This document shows positions 8,106 through 16,651 of a stretch of 64,000 bases of DNA, in pieces (position 1 is the first letter of the stretch; every line of letters begins with the position of its first letter). The notes under the pieces were generated by a model. It saw nothing but the letters and a program-made list of their open reading frames with translations, ran no database searches and had not been told where the DNA came from. Position numbers and translations under genes: made by a program. Source of the stretch: Rhodoblastus sp963727035. GTDB lineage: Bacteria > Pseudomonadota > Alphaproteobacteria > Rhizobiales > Beijerinckiaceae. Where the stretch lies: the NCBI GenBank assembly GCA_963727035.1, contig CAVSEY010000006.1:248001-312000 (forward strand). Reading direction: 5' to 3'.

Positions 8106-10733
8106 ATGGTTATGACCGGTCGTCCTGAACGTTACAATGCCCGTGAAGTCGAGCCAAAGTGGCAAGAAATATGGCGGGACCGAAAGACGTTCGAGACAAC
8201 GAACGAGGACGGACGCCCAAAATATTATGTTCTTGAAATGTTTCCCTATCCATCCGGCCGGATCCATATGGGCCATGTCCGGAATTACGCGATGGGCGAC
8301 GTGATCGCGCGGGTCATGCGCGCAAAGGGATACAATGTCCTTCATCCGATGGGCTGGGACGCCTTCGGAATGCCCGCGGAAAACGCGGCGCGATTGAATG
8401 GTTCCGATCCAGCGAGCTGGACCTATGAAAACATCGCAACAATGCGGAAACAGTTGCAGAGCATGGGTCTCTCCATCGATTGGTCGCGGGAAATCGCGAC
8501 CTGCGACCCAAGCTATTACAAGCATCAGCAAACCATGTTCCTCGACATGCTCGGGAAGGGTCTCGCTTATCGCAAGAGCGCCATGGTGAACTGGGATCCG
8601 GTGGACCAAACTGTTCTTGCAAACGAACAGGTGATCGACGGACGCGGATGGCGGTCGAATGCGCTCGTTGAACAGCGCGAATTGACCCAATGGTTCTTCA
8701 AAATCACCGATTTCGCAGAAGATCTTCTGGACTCCTTGGACTCGCTCGAACGCTGGCCCGAAAAAGTACGGCTGATGCAGAAAAACTGGATCGGTCGATC
8801 CGAAGGAGCCCTCATCCGCTTCGCGCTGGAGCAGCCCGCTCCGATTGGCGAAATAACGGTTTATACGACCAGGCCGGATACAATATTCGGCGCCAAATTC
8901 ATTGCGATTTCCGCCGATCATCCGCTCGCCCGACAGTTGGCGGCCGAGAATCCGCAACTGCAAGATTTCGTAGATGAATGCCATCGCATGGGAACGTCGG
9001 TCGCCGCGCTCGAAACCGCTGAAAAGAAGGGTTTCGACACCGGTTTGAAAGTTGCTCATCCGTTTGATCGAGAGTGGAAACTACCCGTCTTTGTCGCAAA
9101 TTTCGTCCTGATGGACTACGGCGCTGGCGCCATTTTCGGTTGTCCGGCTCATGATCAACGCGACTTTGACTTCGCGAAAGCATACGGCCTTGGCTACGAG
9201 ATTGTTGTCTGTCCCGAGGGCGTCGACAAGTCGACGTTCACGCTTGCGGATGCCGCCTATGAGGGCGACGGCCGAATGGTCAATTCGCGCTTCCTCGACG
9301 GGATGACTCCGAATGAGGCTCAAAACGAGGTTGTTCGACGGCTTGAAAGCAACGCCCTGTTCGGAAAACCTTGCGCGGAACGAAAGGTCAATTTCAAGCT
9401 GAGGGATTGGGGCATCTCCCGCCAACGCTACTGGGGTTGCCCGATTCCTGTCATCCATTGTGAGGCCTGTGGCGTGGTTCCCGCGCCTCGGGAAAGCCTT
9501 CCTATCACCCTGCCGCCTGATGTCAGTTTCGACGCACCGGGAAATCCTTTGGAGCGGCATCCGTCATGGAAAAGGGTCGCATGTCCAAAATGCGGACGCT
9601 CCGCGCAACGTGAAACCGACACGATGGACACTTTTGTCGATTCATCATGGTATTTCGCGCGTTTCACGGACCCAAACAATCAGAACGAACCCACGACACG
9701 CAAAGCCGTAGACCGCTGGTTGCCGGTCGATCAATATATAGGCGGGATCGAACATGCGATCCTTCATCTCCTTTATTCACGCTTCTTCACCCGCGCGATG
9801 AAGGAAACCAATCATTTGGGTCTCAAGGAACCGTTCGCAGGATTGTTCACGCAGGGAATGGTCGTGCATGAAACCTATCGGTCTGAAAGTGGAGCCTGGC
9901 TCTCGCCGGTGGAGATCCGGATCGACGACGCGACATCTCCGCGTCAGATTTTTTCGCTGAAAGATGGTTCTCGGGTCGAAATCGGCCCCATCGAGAAAAT
10001 GTCCAAATCGAAAAGGAACACGATCGACCCTGACGAGATTATCGGAAGTTTTGGCGCGGATACGGCGCGCTGGTTCATGCTTTCCGACTCGCCGCCAGAT
10101 CGTGACGTGATCTGGACAGAGGAAGGCATTCAAGGCGCCGCGAGGTTCGTTCAAAAGCTGTGGCGCCTCGTCGGAGAAATTGCCGATTTCTCGTCGAACG
10201 CCAAAACGACGAACAATTTCGGCGAGTTTGCCAATCGTATCCGCAAGGCGGCGCACGGCGCCTTGGTTAAAGTCGATGGGGATCTCGCGAGATTGCGATT
10301 CAATCGGTGCGTGGCGCAAGTTTATGAATTGACCAATGAATTGTCAGGGCTGCTCGCAAGCATTGACCAGCCGGCGGTTGGCGACGACGTAAAGGCGGCG
10401 CTTCTCGAGGCCGGAAAGATTCTCGTTCAGCTCTTCGCGCCGATCATGCCGCACCTTGGAGAAGAATGTTGGGCGTCGCTCGGAGCGTCAAGACTTGTCG
10501 CCGAAGCGGCATGGCCTGAAGCTGATCATTCTCTAATCGTCGACAATGTGATAAGCGTTCCGGTCCAGATAAACGGAAAAAAGCGCGCGGATCTTGTCGT
10601 CGCGCGAGACGCCACCACGGAAGAAATAGAACGCGCTGTGCTTGAATTGGACGCGGTTAGACGCGCCCTCGCCGGGCAAAGGCCGCGAAAAATTGTCATC
10701 GTGCCGCAAAGGATCGTCAATGTCGTCGTCTGA
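8106..10733 (+). CDS. leuS: Leucyl-tRNA synthetase
   Basis: Class I aminoacyl-tRNA synthetase that charges tRNA-Leu. The HIGH signature is HMGH (residues 54-57) after MFPYPSGRI. The CP1 editing domain carries the TTRPDTIFGA threonine-rich motif and the GAIFGCPAHDQRD loop. KMSKS is at residues 631-635, followed by an anticodon-binding helical domain. Length 875 matches the family. ATG 8112 is an alternative start. It is the first gene of a tight leuS-lptE-holA operon, since lptE starts inside its last codons. Confidence 0.97.
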   Translation: MVMTGRPERYNAREVEPKWQEIWRDRKTFETTNEDGRPKYYVLEMFPYPSGRIHMGHVRNYAMGDVIARVMRAKGYNVLHPMGWDAFGMPAENAARLNGSDPASWTYENIATMRKQLQSMGLSIDWSREIATCDPSYYKHQQTMFLDMLGKGLAYRKSAMVNWDPVDQTVLANEQVIDGRGWRSNALVEQRELTQWFFKITDFAEDLLDSLDSLERWPEKVRLMQKNWIGRSEGALIRFALEQPAPIGEITVYTTRPDTIFGAKFIAISADHPLARQLAAENPQLQDFVDECHRMGTSVAALETAEKKGFDTGLKVAHPFDREWKLPVFVANFVLMDYGAGAIFGCPAHDQRDFDFAKAYGLGYEIVVCPEGVDKSTFTLADAAYEGDGRMVNSRFLDGMTPNEAQNEVVRRLESNALFGKPCAERKVNFKLRDWGISRQRYWGCPIPVIHCEACGVVPAPRESLPITLPPDVSFDAPGNPLERHPSWKRVACPKCGRSAQRETDTMDTFVDSSWYFARFTDPNNQNEPTTRKAVDRWLPVDQYIGGIEHAILHLLYSRFFTRAMKETNHLGLKEPFAGLFTQGMVVHETYRSESGAWLSPVEIRIDDATSPRQIFSLKDGSRVEIGPIEKMSKSKRNTIDPDEIIGSFGADTARWFMLSDSPPDRDVIWTEEGIQGAARFVQKLWRLVGEIADFSSNAKTTNNFGEFANRIRKAAHGALVKVDGDLARLRFNRCVAQVYELTNELSGLLASIDQPAVGDDVKAALLEAGKILVQLFAPIMPHLGEECWASLGASRLVAEAAWPEADHSLIVDNVISVPVQINGKKRADLVVARDATTEEIERAVLELDAVRRALAGQRPRKIVIVPQRIVNVVV

Positions 10734-11268
10734 TGAGACTGGAACGCGCTTTCGGTCGGCCCGCACTCGTAGCTTGAGCTTAGGGATGTTGATTGCGGTC
10801 GGTTTGGCTGGCTGCGTCGAACCGCTTTACGGGCCCCGGCTTGGCGGCGGTTCGGTCGCCGACGAAATGCGCGCAATCAAAGTCGAACCAATTCCGGACA
10901 GGATTGGTCATTATCTCACAAACGACCTGATCTTTGCGCTCAACGGAACCGGATCGACGCCGACACCGAAATATCGCCTTGTTGTTACTGTCCGCGAGCG
11001 TCTCTCCACACCGATCTACAACTCGGTTATGGGCGATGCGGAGGCCGGCGACGTCAATGTCGATGCGGACTACAAACTTTACAAAATTGCCGGCGACACT
11101 AAACCGGTCACAAGTGGAACCGTCAGCCAGTTCGTCATTTATGACCGCTCATTGCAGCGACTGTCCAATGTCCGTGCGGCGCGCGACGCTGAACAGCGAA
11201 ACGCGTCGACGGTTGCCGACCAGATACGGACTCGAATTGCAGTCGCATTTGATAATCGACACGATTGA
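10720..11268 (+). CDS. lptE: LPS-assembly lipoprotein LptE
   Basis: Outer-membrane lipoprotein that plugs the LptD barrel during LPS insertion. The lipobox LAGC follows a hydrophobic h-region (LGMLIAVGLAGC), consistent with signal peptidase II processing and lipidation. The body has the LptE-type sequence YGPRLGG, AIKVEPIPDRIGHYLTNDLI, and a YRLVVTVRE strand. The start at ATG 10720 overlaps the end of leuS by 14 nt; the longer frame from 10642 is unlikely. The stop TGA overlaps the holA start as TGATG, so all three genes are probably cotranscribed. The leuS-lptE-holA order is typical for alphaproteobacteria. Confidence 0.88.
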   Translation: MSSSDETGTRFRSARTRSLSLGMLIAVGLAGCVEPLYGPRLGGGSVADEMRAIKVEPIPDRIGHYLTNDLIFALNGTGSTPTPKYRLVVTVRERLSTPIYNSVMGDAEAGDVNVDADYKLYKIAGDTKPVTSGTVSQFVIYDRSLQRLSNVRAARDAEQRNASTVADQIRTRIAVAFDNRHD

Positions 11269-12425
11269 TGGTGACGATCGCACATCGCAATGCGGATGAA
11301 TATGTCCAGAATCCGCAACCTTCACACCACATGTTCCTCGTCTACGGGACCGACGCCGGTTTGGTTTCCGAACGTTCCCGAACCCTCCTCAGAACCGACA
11401 TCCGCGGCAAGACTGCTTCACAGCAAACGATCAGCCTATCCGGCGATGTCGTCGCTTCTGATCCCAATATCCTGTTGGATGAAATTCATTCATTGAAACT
11501 TTTCGACCAGGGACCTTCTGCGATCCGCCTTTCAATCGGCGCCCGCAATCTCGTCCCCGCTCTCGAACTCGCTATGAAAGGCGCGCCTTTCGAAGCGCGT
11601 ATCGTTGTCGAAGCTGGCCCGCTCAAACCAACAGCGCCCCTACGGAAATGGTTCGAGTCTCAAGGGTTAGCCGCCGCAATCGCGTGCTATTCAGATCAAT
11701 CCAAAGATCTTCGACGTCTGATCGTCCAACAAATGTCGACCTGCGGGGGATCCATTGAATCGGACGCAGTGGAGCTGCTTGTTGAAATTTTGGGGGAAGA
11801 TCGCGGCATAAGCCGATCAGAAATGGAAAAGCTCTGCCTCTATGCGAACGGGCAGCACGCCATAACGTCACGCGATGTCTCTGAAATCCTCGCAACATCG
11901 TCGTCGATCGATGGTGGCGATATGATCATGGACGCCATTTTTGGGAACATGGACGCTACAATCAACTCTCTCAGCGCCATCGGGACTCAAATTTCGGAAT
12001 TCAATTCAGTCTCGGCGAATGCGCTCAAACACATCGTTGCGCTTCACTGCGCTCGTATTCAAATCGCCGCAGGTTCCGGGCGTGACGCGGCTCTGGAGAA
12101 CTTTTTACGATCGCTCAATGCGTTCAAAAAAAAGCAGGAAATCTCCATCGGTTTGAATCTGGACGATTCTGTCGATACCGTGCAATTGATCAATAGTTTT
12201 TACGATCTCGTTCGTGAAGCCCGACACAACAGCCTGTTGGCCGAGCCAAAATTGGCACGCGCATTAATCGCACTTGGCGAATGTTTCCAGAAAAAGGCAG
12301 AAACAAAGACATCAATCGTCTTGACCGATGACCATTACTCACACCCCTGCAGACGTTTGCACAGTGAATCTAACTGCTCCATTGATTTGTACTTTATTCG
12401 TACGTCACCGGCTTCGTTCCTGTGA
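11268..12425 (+). CDS. holA: DNA polymerase III subunit delta
   Basis: Delta subunit of the clamp loader, which opens the beta sliding clamp. The N-terminal domain has FLVYGTDAGLVSERSRTLL. The middle carries the degenerate AAA+ fold (ARIVVEAGPLKPTAPLRKWFE), then SRSEMEKLCLYA and a C-terminal collar (LKHIVALHCARIQIAAGSGRD). The translation start is ATG 11268 in the TGATG overlap with lptE; a TTG at 11265 is in frame. The family normally ends near LARALIALGECF. Here about 45 further residues run to 12425, and the last 91 nt overlap the convergent parB gene in antisense. Confidence 0.9.
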   Translation: MVTIAHRNADEYVQNPQPSHHMFLVYGTDAGLVSERSRTLLRTDIRGKTASQQTISLSGDVVASDPNILLDEIHSLKLFDQGPSAIRLSIGARNLVPALELAMKGAPFEARIVVEAGPLKPTAPLRKWFESQGLAAAIACYSDQSKDLRRLIVQQMSTCGGSIESDAVELLVEILGEDRGISRSEMEKLCLYANGQHAITSRDVSEILATSSSIDGGDMIMDAIFGNMDATINSLSAIGTQISEFNSVSANALKHIVALHCARIQIAAGSGRDAALENFLRSLNAFKKKQEISIGLNLDDSVDTVQLINSFYDLVREARHNSLLAEPKLARALIALGECFQKKAETKTSIVLTDDHYSHPCRRLHSESNCSIDLYFIRTSPASFL

Positions 12426-13204
12426 TTTATAGCGACGCTAAGCCCCAAAAGTTCGCTCAATAATTTTTCGAGCGCGAGGGTATCGGCGTCCCTCTCTTTT
12501 GCAGCGCGCATTGGCGCTTTCGCATGCGCATCCTTAGCTTGAGCCAGTCGCTCGACATCGCGGACAGACAAATCCTCGGCGATTATTCTCTTTGCTACAA
12601 TCAACGGATCCGAAAGCGCAAGCAATGCACGTGCGTGTCCTGCTGAAATGCTGCCCTCAATGACGAATTGCTTCACGGGTTCAGGAAGCTTCAGCAACCG
12701 TAAAGTGTTCGTGATTTGGCTTCTGCTTTTGCCGATGATTTTGGCCAGGTCTTGTTGGCTATAGCTAAACTCATTCAACAGGCTCTGATAGCCTTGCGCC
12801 TCCTCAATCGAATTGAGGTCGGCGCGTTGAACATTTTCGATAATCGCAAATTCGAGTGACTGTTGATCGCTGGCTTCGACGACAACGATCGGAACTTCAT
12901 GCAGACCCGCAATTTGAGCAGCGCGCCAACGTCGTTCGCCCGCAATGATCTCATACACATTGCTGACGCCCGGAAGCTCACGAACAACGATGGGCTGAAC
13001 AATGCCGCGTTCACGGATCGAGTCAGCGAGCTCCCGGAGATTGTCATCCTGGAAGATTTGGCGCGGATTACGGGGGTTCGGCCGCAAAAACTCGATCGCG
13101 GTTCTCGACGGCTTACGCAGGCTGGGATCAGAGTCCGCCCCCCCAGCGTCGCCAATCAGCGCGGCAAGGCCACGCCCCAAACGAGATTTAGCTTCTTCCG
13201 CCAT
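12335..13204 (-). CDS. parB: Chromosome-partitioning protein ParB
   Basis: CTP-dependent DNA clamp that loads at parS and spreads along DNA to direct origin segregation. From ATG 13204: LGRGLAALIGD motif, then the ParB/Srx CTPase domain (PNPRNPRQIF, ADSIRERGIVQPIVVREL, box-2 AGERRWRAAQ), a helix-turn-helix (SYSQQDLAKIIGKSRSQITN), ISAGHARALLAL, and a C-terminal dimerisation segment (GDVRIKYKSMEQLDSLCKRL). The longer frame start at 13264 is not supported. It is the last gene of the rsmG-parA-parB run; two parS-like sequences lie upstream at 14.4 and 18.0 kb. Confidence 0.95.
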   Translation of the reverse strand: MAEEAKSRLGRGLAALIGDAGGADSDPSLRKPSRTAIEFLRPNPRNPRQIFQDDNLRELADSIRERGIVQPIVVRELPGVSNVYEIIAGERRWRAAQIAGLHEVPIVVVEASDQQSLEFAIIENVQRADLNSIEEAQGYQSLLNEFSYSQQDLAKIIGKSRSQITNTLRLLKLPEPVKQFVIEGSISAGHARALLALSDPLIVAKRIIAEDLSVRDVERLAQAKDAHAKAPMRAAKERDADTLALEKLLSELLGLSVAINHRNEAGDVRIKYKSMEQLDSLCKRLQGCE

Positions 13205-13280
13205 AGATTTTTGCCCTTGAAGATCGGAATCCCGGCGGTCGACATGCCGGACGACAGCAAGCAATCGCCATTAAACCCAA

Positions 13281-14099
13281 TCATGCGGCGCGTAGATTCC
13301 GCTCACGCTGGATGACTTCGGACGCCAACTTGAGATAGGCCTGCGAACCATTGCATTTAAGATCGTAAAGCAGGACAGGCTTGCCGTATGAAGGAGCTTC
13401 GGAAACTCGAACATTGCGAGGAATAACGGTCTCATAGACCTTATCGCCGAGGAACGCACGGACGTCTGCGACGACTTGAGAGGCAAGATTGTTGCGCGAA
13501 TCGTACATGGTCAGAACGATCCCGTGGATCGCCAATCTTGGATTGAGACTTCTCCTTACCTGCTCGACCGTCGACAAAAGCTGCGAAAGGCCCTCAAGAG
13601 CGAAGAACTCGCACTGCAAGGGGACGACGACGCTGTCCGCCGCGGCAAGGGCGTTGATAGTCAGCAAATTCAATGACGGCGGACAATCGATCAATATGTA
13701 ATTGATTTTGTCGCGATTCGCCGTCCCACCCCGATCAATCATGCTGTGAATGGCGTTCTTGAGACGAAAATTGCGCTCCTTTTCATGCGCAATCGCAAGC
13801 TCGACGCCGAGAAGGTCAAGCGTCGAGGGTGCAATGAAAAGTCGCGGAACCGAGGTTGGCCGGATTGCAGCATCGAGTGAACGTTCGCCCATCATCACAT
13901 CAAAGGTCGAAACTTCACGTTGTTTGCGATCGATACCCAATCCAGTCGATGCGTTACCCTGCGGATCGAGGTCGATCAACAGCACGGTTTCACCGATGGC
14001 GGCCAAGGCGGTGCCAAGATTGATTGCAGTGGTGGTCTTACCAACCCCGCCCTTTTGATTCGCGAGAACAAGCACCCGCACTTGGTCGTAGTTGCTCAT
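13281..14099 (-). CDS. parA: Chromosome-partitioning ATPase ParA (Soj)
   Basis: Deviant Walker-type ATPase that partners ParB in origin segregation. The deviant Walker A KGGVGKTTTAINL is near residue 17, with LLIDLDPQGNASTGLG, Walker B-like YILIDCPPSLNLLTINAL, and GIVLTMYDSRNNLASQV. From ATG 14099 the protein is 272 residues, usual for chromosomal ParA. The frame opening at 14156 adds residues overlapping rsmG and is not favoured. parB begins 76 nt downstream on the same strand. Confidence 0.95.
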   Translation of the reverse strand: MSNYDQVRVLVLANQKGGVGKTTTAINLGTALAAIGETVLLIDLDPQGNASTGLGIDRKQREVSTFDVMMGERSLDAAIRPTSVPRLFIAPSTLDLLGVELAIAHEKERNFRLKNAIHSMIDRGGTANRDKINYILIDCPPSLNLLTINALAAADSVVVPLQCEFFALEGLSQLLSTVEQVRRSLNPRLAIHGIVLTMYDSRNNLASQVVADVRAFLGDKVYETVIPRNVRVSEAPSYGKPVLLYDLKCNGSQAYLKLASEVIQRERNLRAA

Positions 14100-14109
14100 G
14101 ACGAGACCC

Positions 14110-14766
14110 TCAGATGCGGACAGCAGGTGGCTTATTCCACCGAAGAAGAATAACACGCGCGCAGGCTTCGCTTTGGCTCTCCACGACGCTGCACTCGAAA
14201 TTAGCTATGGAGCCGAGATTGGTCAATTCGGCAGCGAAATCTTTCCCCTTTAAAAACACGCCCGAAGCGCCCGATTTTAGCGCTGGCGCGGCAAGGCGAA
14301 CCAAATCGGCCAACGGGGCCAGGCCACGTGCGGAAACGATGTCAAATCGCTCTCGGTTACAGAGCTCGGGCAATACGACCTCTACTCTCCCCGAATGAAT
14401 TTCGACCGGGGCTCCTGTTTCACGTGAAACTTCGCGGAGAAACGCGACCTTGCGTTTGTCGGCCTCGATTAAATGAACTTTCCGCCTGGGATCGGCGTTG
14501 GCAATTGCCACGACCAACCCAGGGAAGCCGCCGCCGGATCCAAGATCTACCCAACGCGTCCACGCCCCGGCGAGCCCGAGCAACTGATAGGAATCCAGAA
14601 AATGGCGGTTCCAGATATCGGCCAGGGTTGATTCGGAAACGAGATTGATTTTCCGTTGCCACTTACGCAACAGATCTTCATAAACCGTCAGCCGCTCGGC
14701 CGTGGCGGCCGGCAATCCCCCAGCCAAGTCTCTGCGCCAATCGGTCAAATTATCCATTCCCGCCAC
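14110..14766 (-). CDS. rsmG: 16S rRNA (guanine527-N7)-methyltransferase RsmG
   Basis: SAM-dependent methyltransferase (GidB) that modifies G527 of 16S rRNA. The SAM site WVDLGSGGGFPGLVVAI is at about residues 87-103, after WNRHFLDSYQLL; VHLIEADKRKVAFLREV and the IVSARGLAPL loop follow. The ATG at 14757 is an alternative start. The gene starts inside the last codons of mnmG (17-nt overlap) and precedes parA closely. A near-perfect parS sequence (14416-14431) lies inside the coding region, which constrains those codons. Confidence 0.95.
   Translation of the reverse strand: MAGMDNLTDWRRDLAGGLPAATAERLTVYEDLLRKWQRKINLVSESTLADIWNRHFLDSYQLLGLAGAWTRWVDLGSGGGFPGLVVAIANADPRRKVHLIEADKRKVAFLREVSRETGAPVEIHSGRVEVVLPELCNRERFDIVSARGLAPLADLVRLAAPALKSGASGVFLKGKDFAAELTNLGSIANFECSVVESQSEACARVILLRWNKPPAVRI
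14416..14431. promoter_or_regulatory. parS-like ParB site inside rsmG
   Basis: The sequence TGTTTCACGTGAAACT matches the bacterial parS consensus TGTTTCACGTGAAACA at 15 of 16 bases; the last base differs. It lies in the rsmG coding region about 1.2 kb from parB. Chromosomal parS sites in or near rsmG and parAB are well known in other bacteria. Confidence 0.85.
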
Positions 14767-16639
14767 TGGCCGCTTCCGCCTTCATCTTTTTTGTCCAGGA
14801 AAACAGAAGCGCCAACGCCGCTGGGGTCACGCCTTCGATGCGTCCAGCCTGCCCCAGATTTTCGGGTCGAACCGACATCAACTTTCCGCGAACTTCATTC
14901 GACAAGCCAGGAACTCGCTCGTAGTCGAAAGCCGCCCCCAAGGCGACCCGCTCCTCGCGCCGAATGACATTCGCGGCAACTTCCTGCCGGTCGATGTAAA
15001 CCGAGTATTTCGCATCGACCTCAACCTGTTCCTTCGTCTTGACCGAGGATGCCTGCAGCTCTGGCCAAATTTTGACGAGATCGTCGAAAGCGACATTTGG
15101 GTAGGAAAGCAGCGTGTATGCTGAACGGCGGATGCCGTCCCGGTTCAGTTGTATTCCGAACCGCGCCGCCTCTCGGGCGCCAATTTCCAAGGCCTTCAAT
15201 CGCTCAGTCACCGACCGAAGCTCGGACATCCGGGCTTGAAAATGCGCGACGCGCTCTCGACCTATGCAGCCCAATTCCAAGCCTTTCGGCGTCAGCCGCA
15301 AATCCGCATTATCGCAGCGCAGCGACAGCCGAAACTCCGCACGTGACGTGAACATGCGATAAGGCTCGGAAACGCCACGGGTGATAAGGTCGTCAATCAT
15401 AACTCCGAGATAAGCCTCGGTCCGATCAAAGGTAATTTCGGGCAAACCGCCGGCGTAAGCTGCGGCGTTCAGCCCTGCCACAACCCCTTGTGCTCCGGCT
15501 TCCTCGTAGCCGGTTGTTCCATTGATTTGCCCCGCCAAGAAAAGCCCCGCCGCTCGTTTGACCTCCAGCGAGGATTTGAGCGCTCTCGGATCGACGAAAT
15601 CATACTCGACCGCATAACCAGGTCGGAGCATTTCGACATTTTCCAGTCCCGGTATTGTCTTCAAGAAGGCGTACTGGACCGATGGAGGCAGCGACGTCGA
15701 AATACCGTTCGGATAGATCGTCTCGTCATCGAGCCCTTCGGGCTCGAGAAAAATCTGATGGCTCTGCCGGTCCGCAAACCGCGTGATCTTGTCCTCGATC
15801 GAAGGGCAGTATCTCGGTCCGCGCCCTGATATCTGGCCGGAGAAAATGGGCGCCTTATCGAGATTTTGAAGGATCAAATCGTGACCGGCCGAGGTCGTAT
15901 GGGTTATCGCGCAGGACACCTGTCGATTTGCACACGACGATGTCAGCGCTGAGAAGAATTCCGGATTCTCATCGCCGGCCTGCTGCTCGAGATCGTCCCA
16001 ACGAATCGAAGATCGCCGCAACCGAGGCGGCGTGCCCGTCTTAAGTCGCCCAAGCTTCAGGCCCAATGAAGCCAGACTATCGCTCAAATGCAGCGCGGGC
16101 GCATCGCCGATACGACCCGCAGCTTCGATTCTCTCCCCGATATGGATGACGCCATTCAAGAACGTTCCGCTGGCGACGACCACCGCCTTGCAGCAAACAT
16201 TTGAACCGTCGCGCAAATGTAATTGGAAATCGCCCGAACCGATCACTCGCGCAAGTCCCTCGACGGACCCTTCGCGCAACGTCAAATTTGGCGTGCTGGA
16301 CAGAATGGTCTGCACCGCTTCGCGAAACAATTTACGGTCTGCCTGGACTCGCGGTCCCCGAACTGCCGGCCCTTTTGAACGATTGAGCAACCGGAATTGA
16401 ATCCCTGCCAAATCCGCCGCGCGACCCATGACGCCATCCAAAGCGTCGATTTCTCGAACGAGATGGCCTTTGCCCAAGCCTCCGATCGCAGGATTGCACG
16501 ACATCTCCCCAATCGTGCCGATCTTGTGAGTGAGCAATAACGTCCGCGCGCCAAGACGCGCCGCAGCGCTCGCTGCTTCGCAGCCCGCATGCCCGCCGCC
16601 GATCACAACGACATCAAATCCGCTCAAAGCATTCGACAT
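14750..16639 (-). CDS. mnmG: tRNA uridine-34 5-carboxymethylaminomethyl synthesis enzyme MnmG
   Basis: FAD-dependent partner of MnmE (GidA) in wobble-uridine modification. The N-terminal dinucleotide fold VVIGGGHAGCEAASAAARLG is followed by GLGKGHLVREIDALDGVMGRAAD and the family Cys-containing CNPAIGG. PGYAVEYDFVDPR, LFLAGQINGTTGYEEAGAQG, and the C-terminal helical MnmE-binding domain with ALGAAFDYERVPGLSNEVR complete the protein. Length 629 is typical. It lies 12 nt downstream of mnmE and overlaps rsmG, so mnmE-mnmG-rsmG are probably cotranscribed, as in many bacteria. Confidence 0.97.
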   Translation of the reverse strand: MSNALSGFDVVVIGGGHAGCEAASAAARLGARTLLLTHKIGTIGEMSCNPAIGGLGKGHLVREIDALDGVMGRAADLAGIQFRLLNRSKGPAVRGPRVQADRKLFREAVQTILSSTPNLTLREGSVEGLARVIGSGDFQLHLRDGSNVCCKAVVVASGTFLNGVIHIGERIEAAGRIGDAPALHLSDSLASLGLKLGRLKTGTPPRLRRSSIRWDDLEQQAGDENPEFFSALTSSCANRQVSCAITHTTSAGHDLILQNLDKAPIFSGQISGRGPRYCPSIEDKITRFADRQSHQIFLEPEGLDDETIYPNGISTSLPPSVQYAFLKTIPGLENVEMLRPGYAVEYDFVDPRALKSSLEVKRAAGLFLAGQINGTTGYEEAGAQGVVAGLNAAAYAGGLPEITFDRTEAYLGVMIDDLITRGVSEPYRMFTSRAEFRLSLRCDNADLRLTPKGLELGCIGRERVAHFQARMSELRSVTERLKALEIGAREAARFGIQLNRDGIRRSAYTLLSYPNVAFDDLVKIWPELQASSVKTKEQVEVDAKYSVYIDRQEVAANVIRREERVALGAAFDYERVPGLSNEVRGKLMSVRPENLGQAGRIEGVTPAALALLFSWTKKMKAEAASGGNG

Positions 16640-16651
16640 CCACGACTCATA

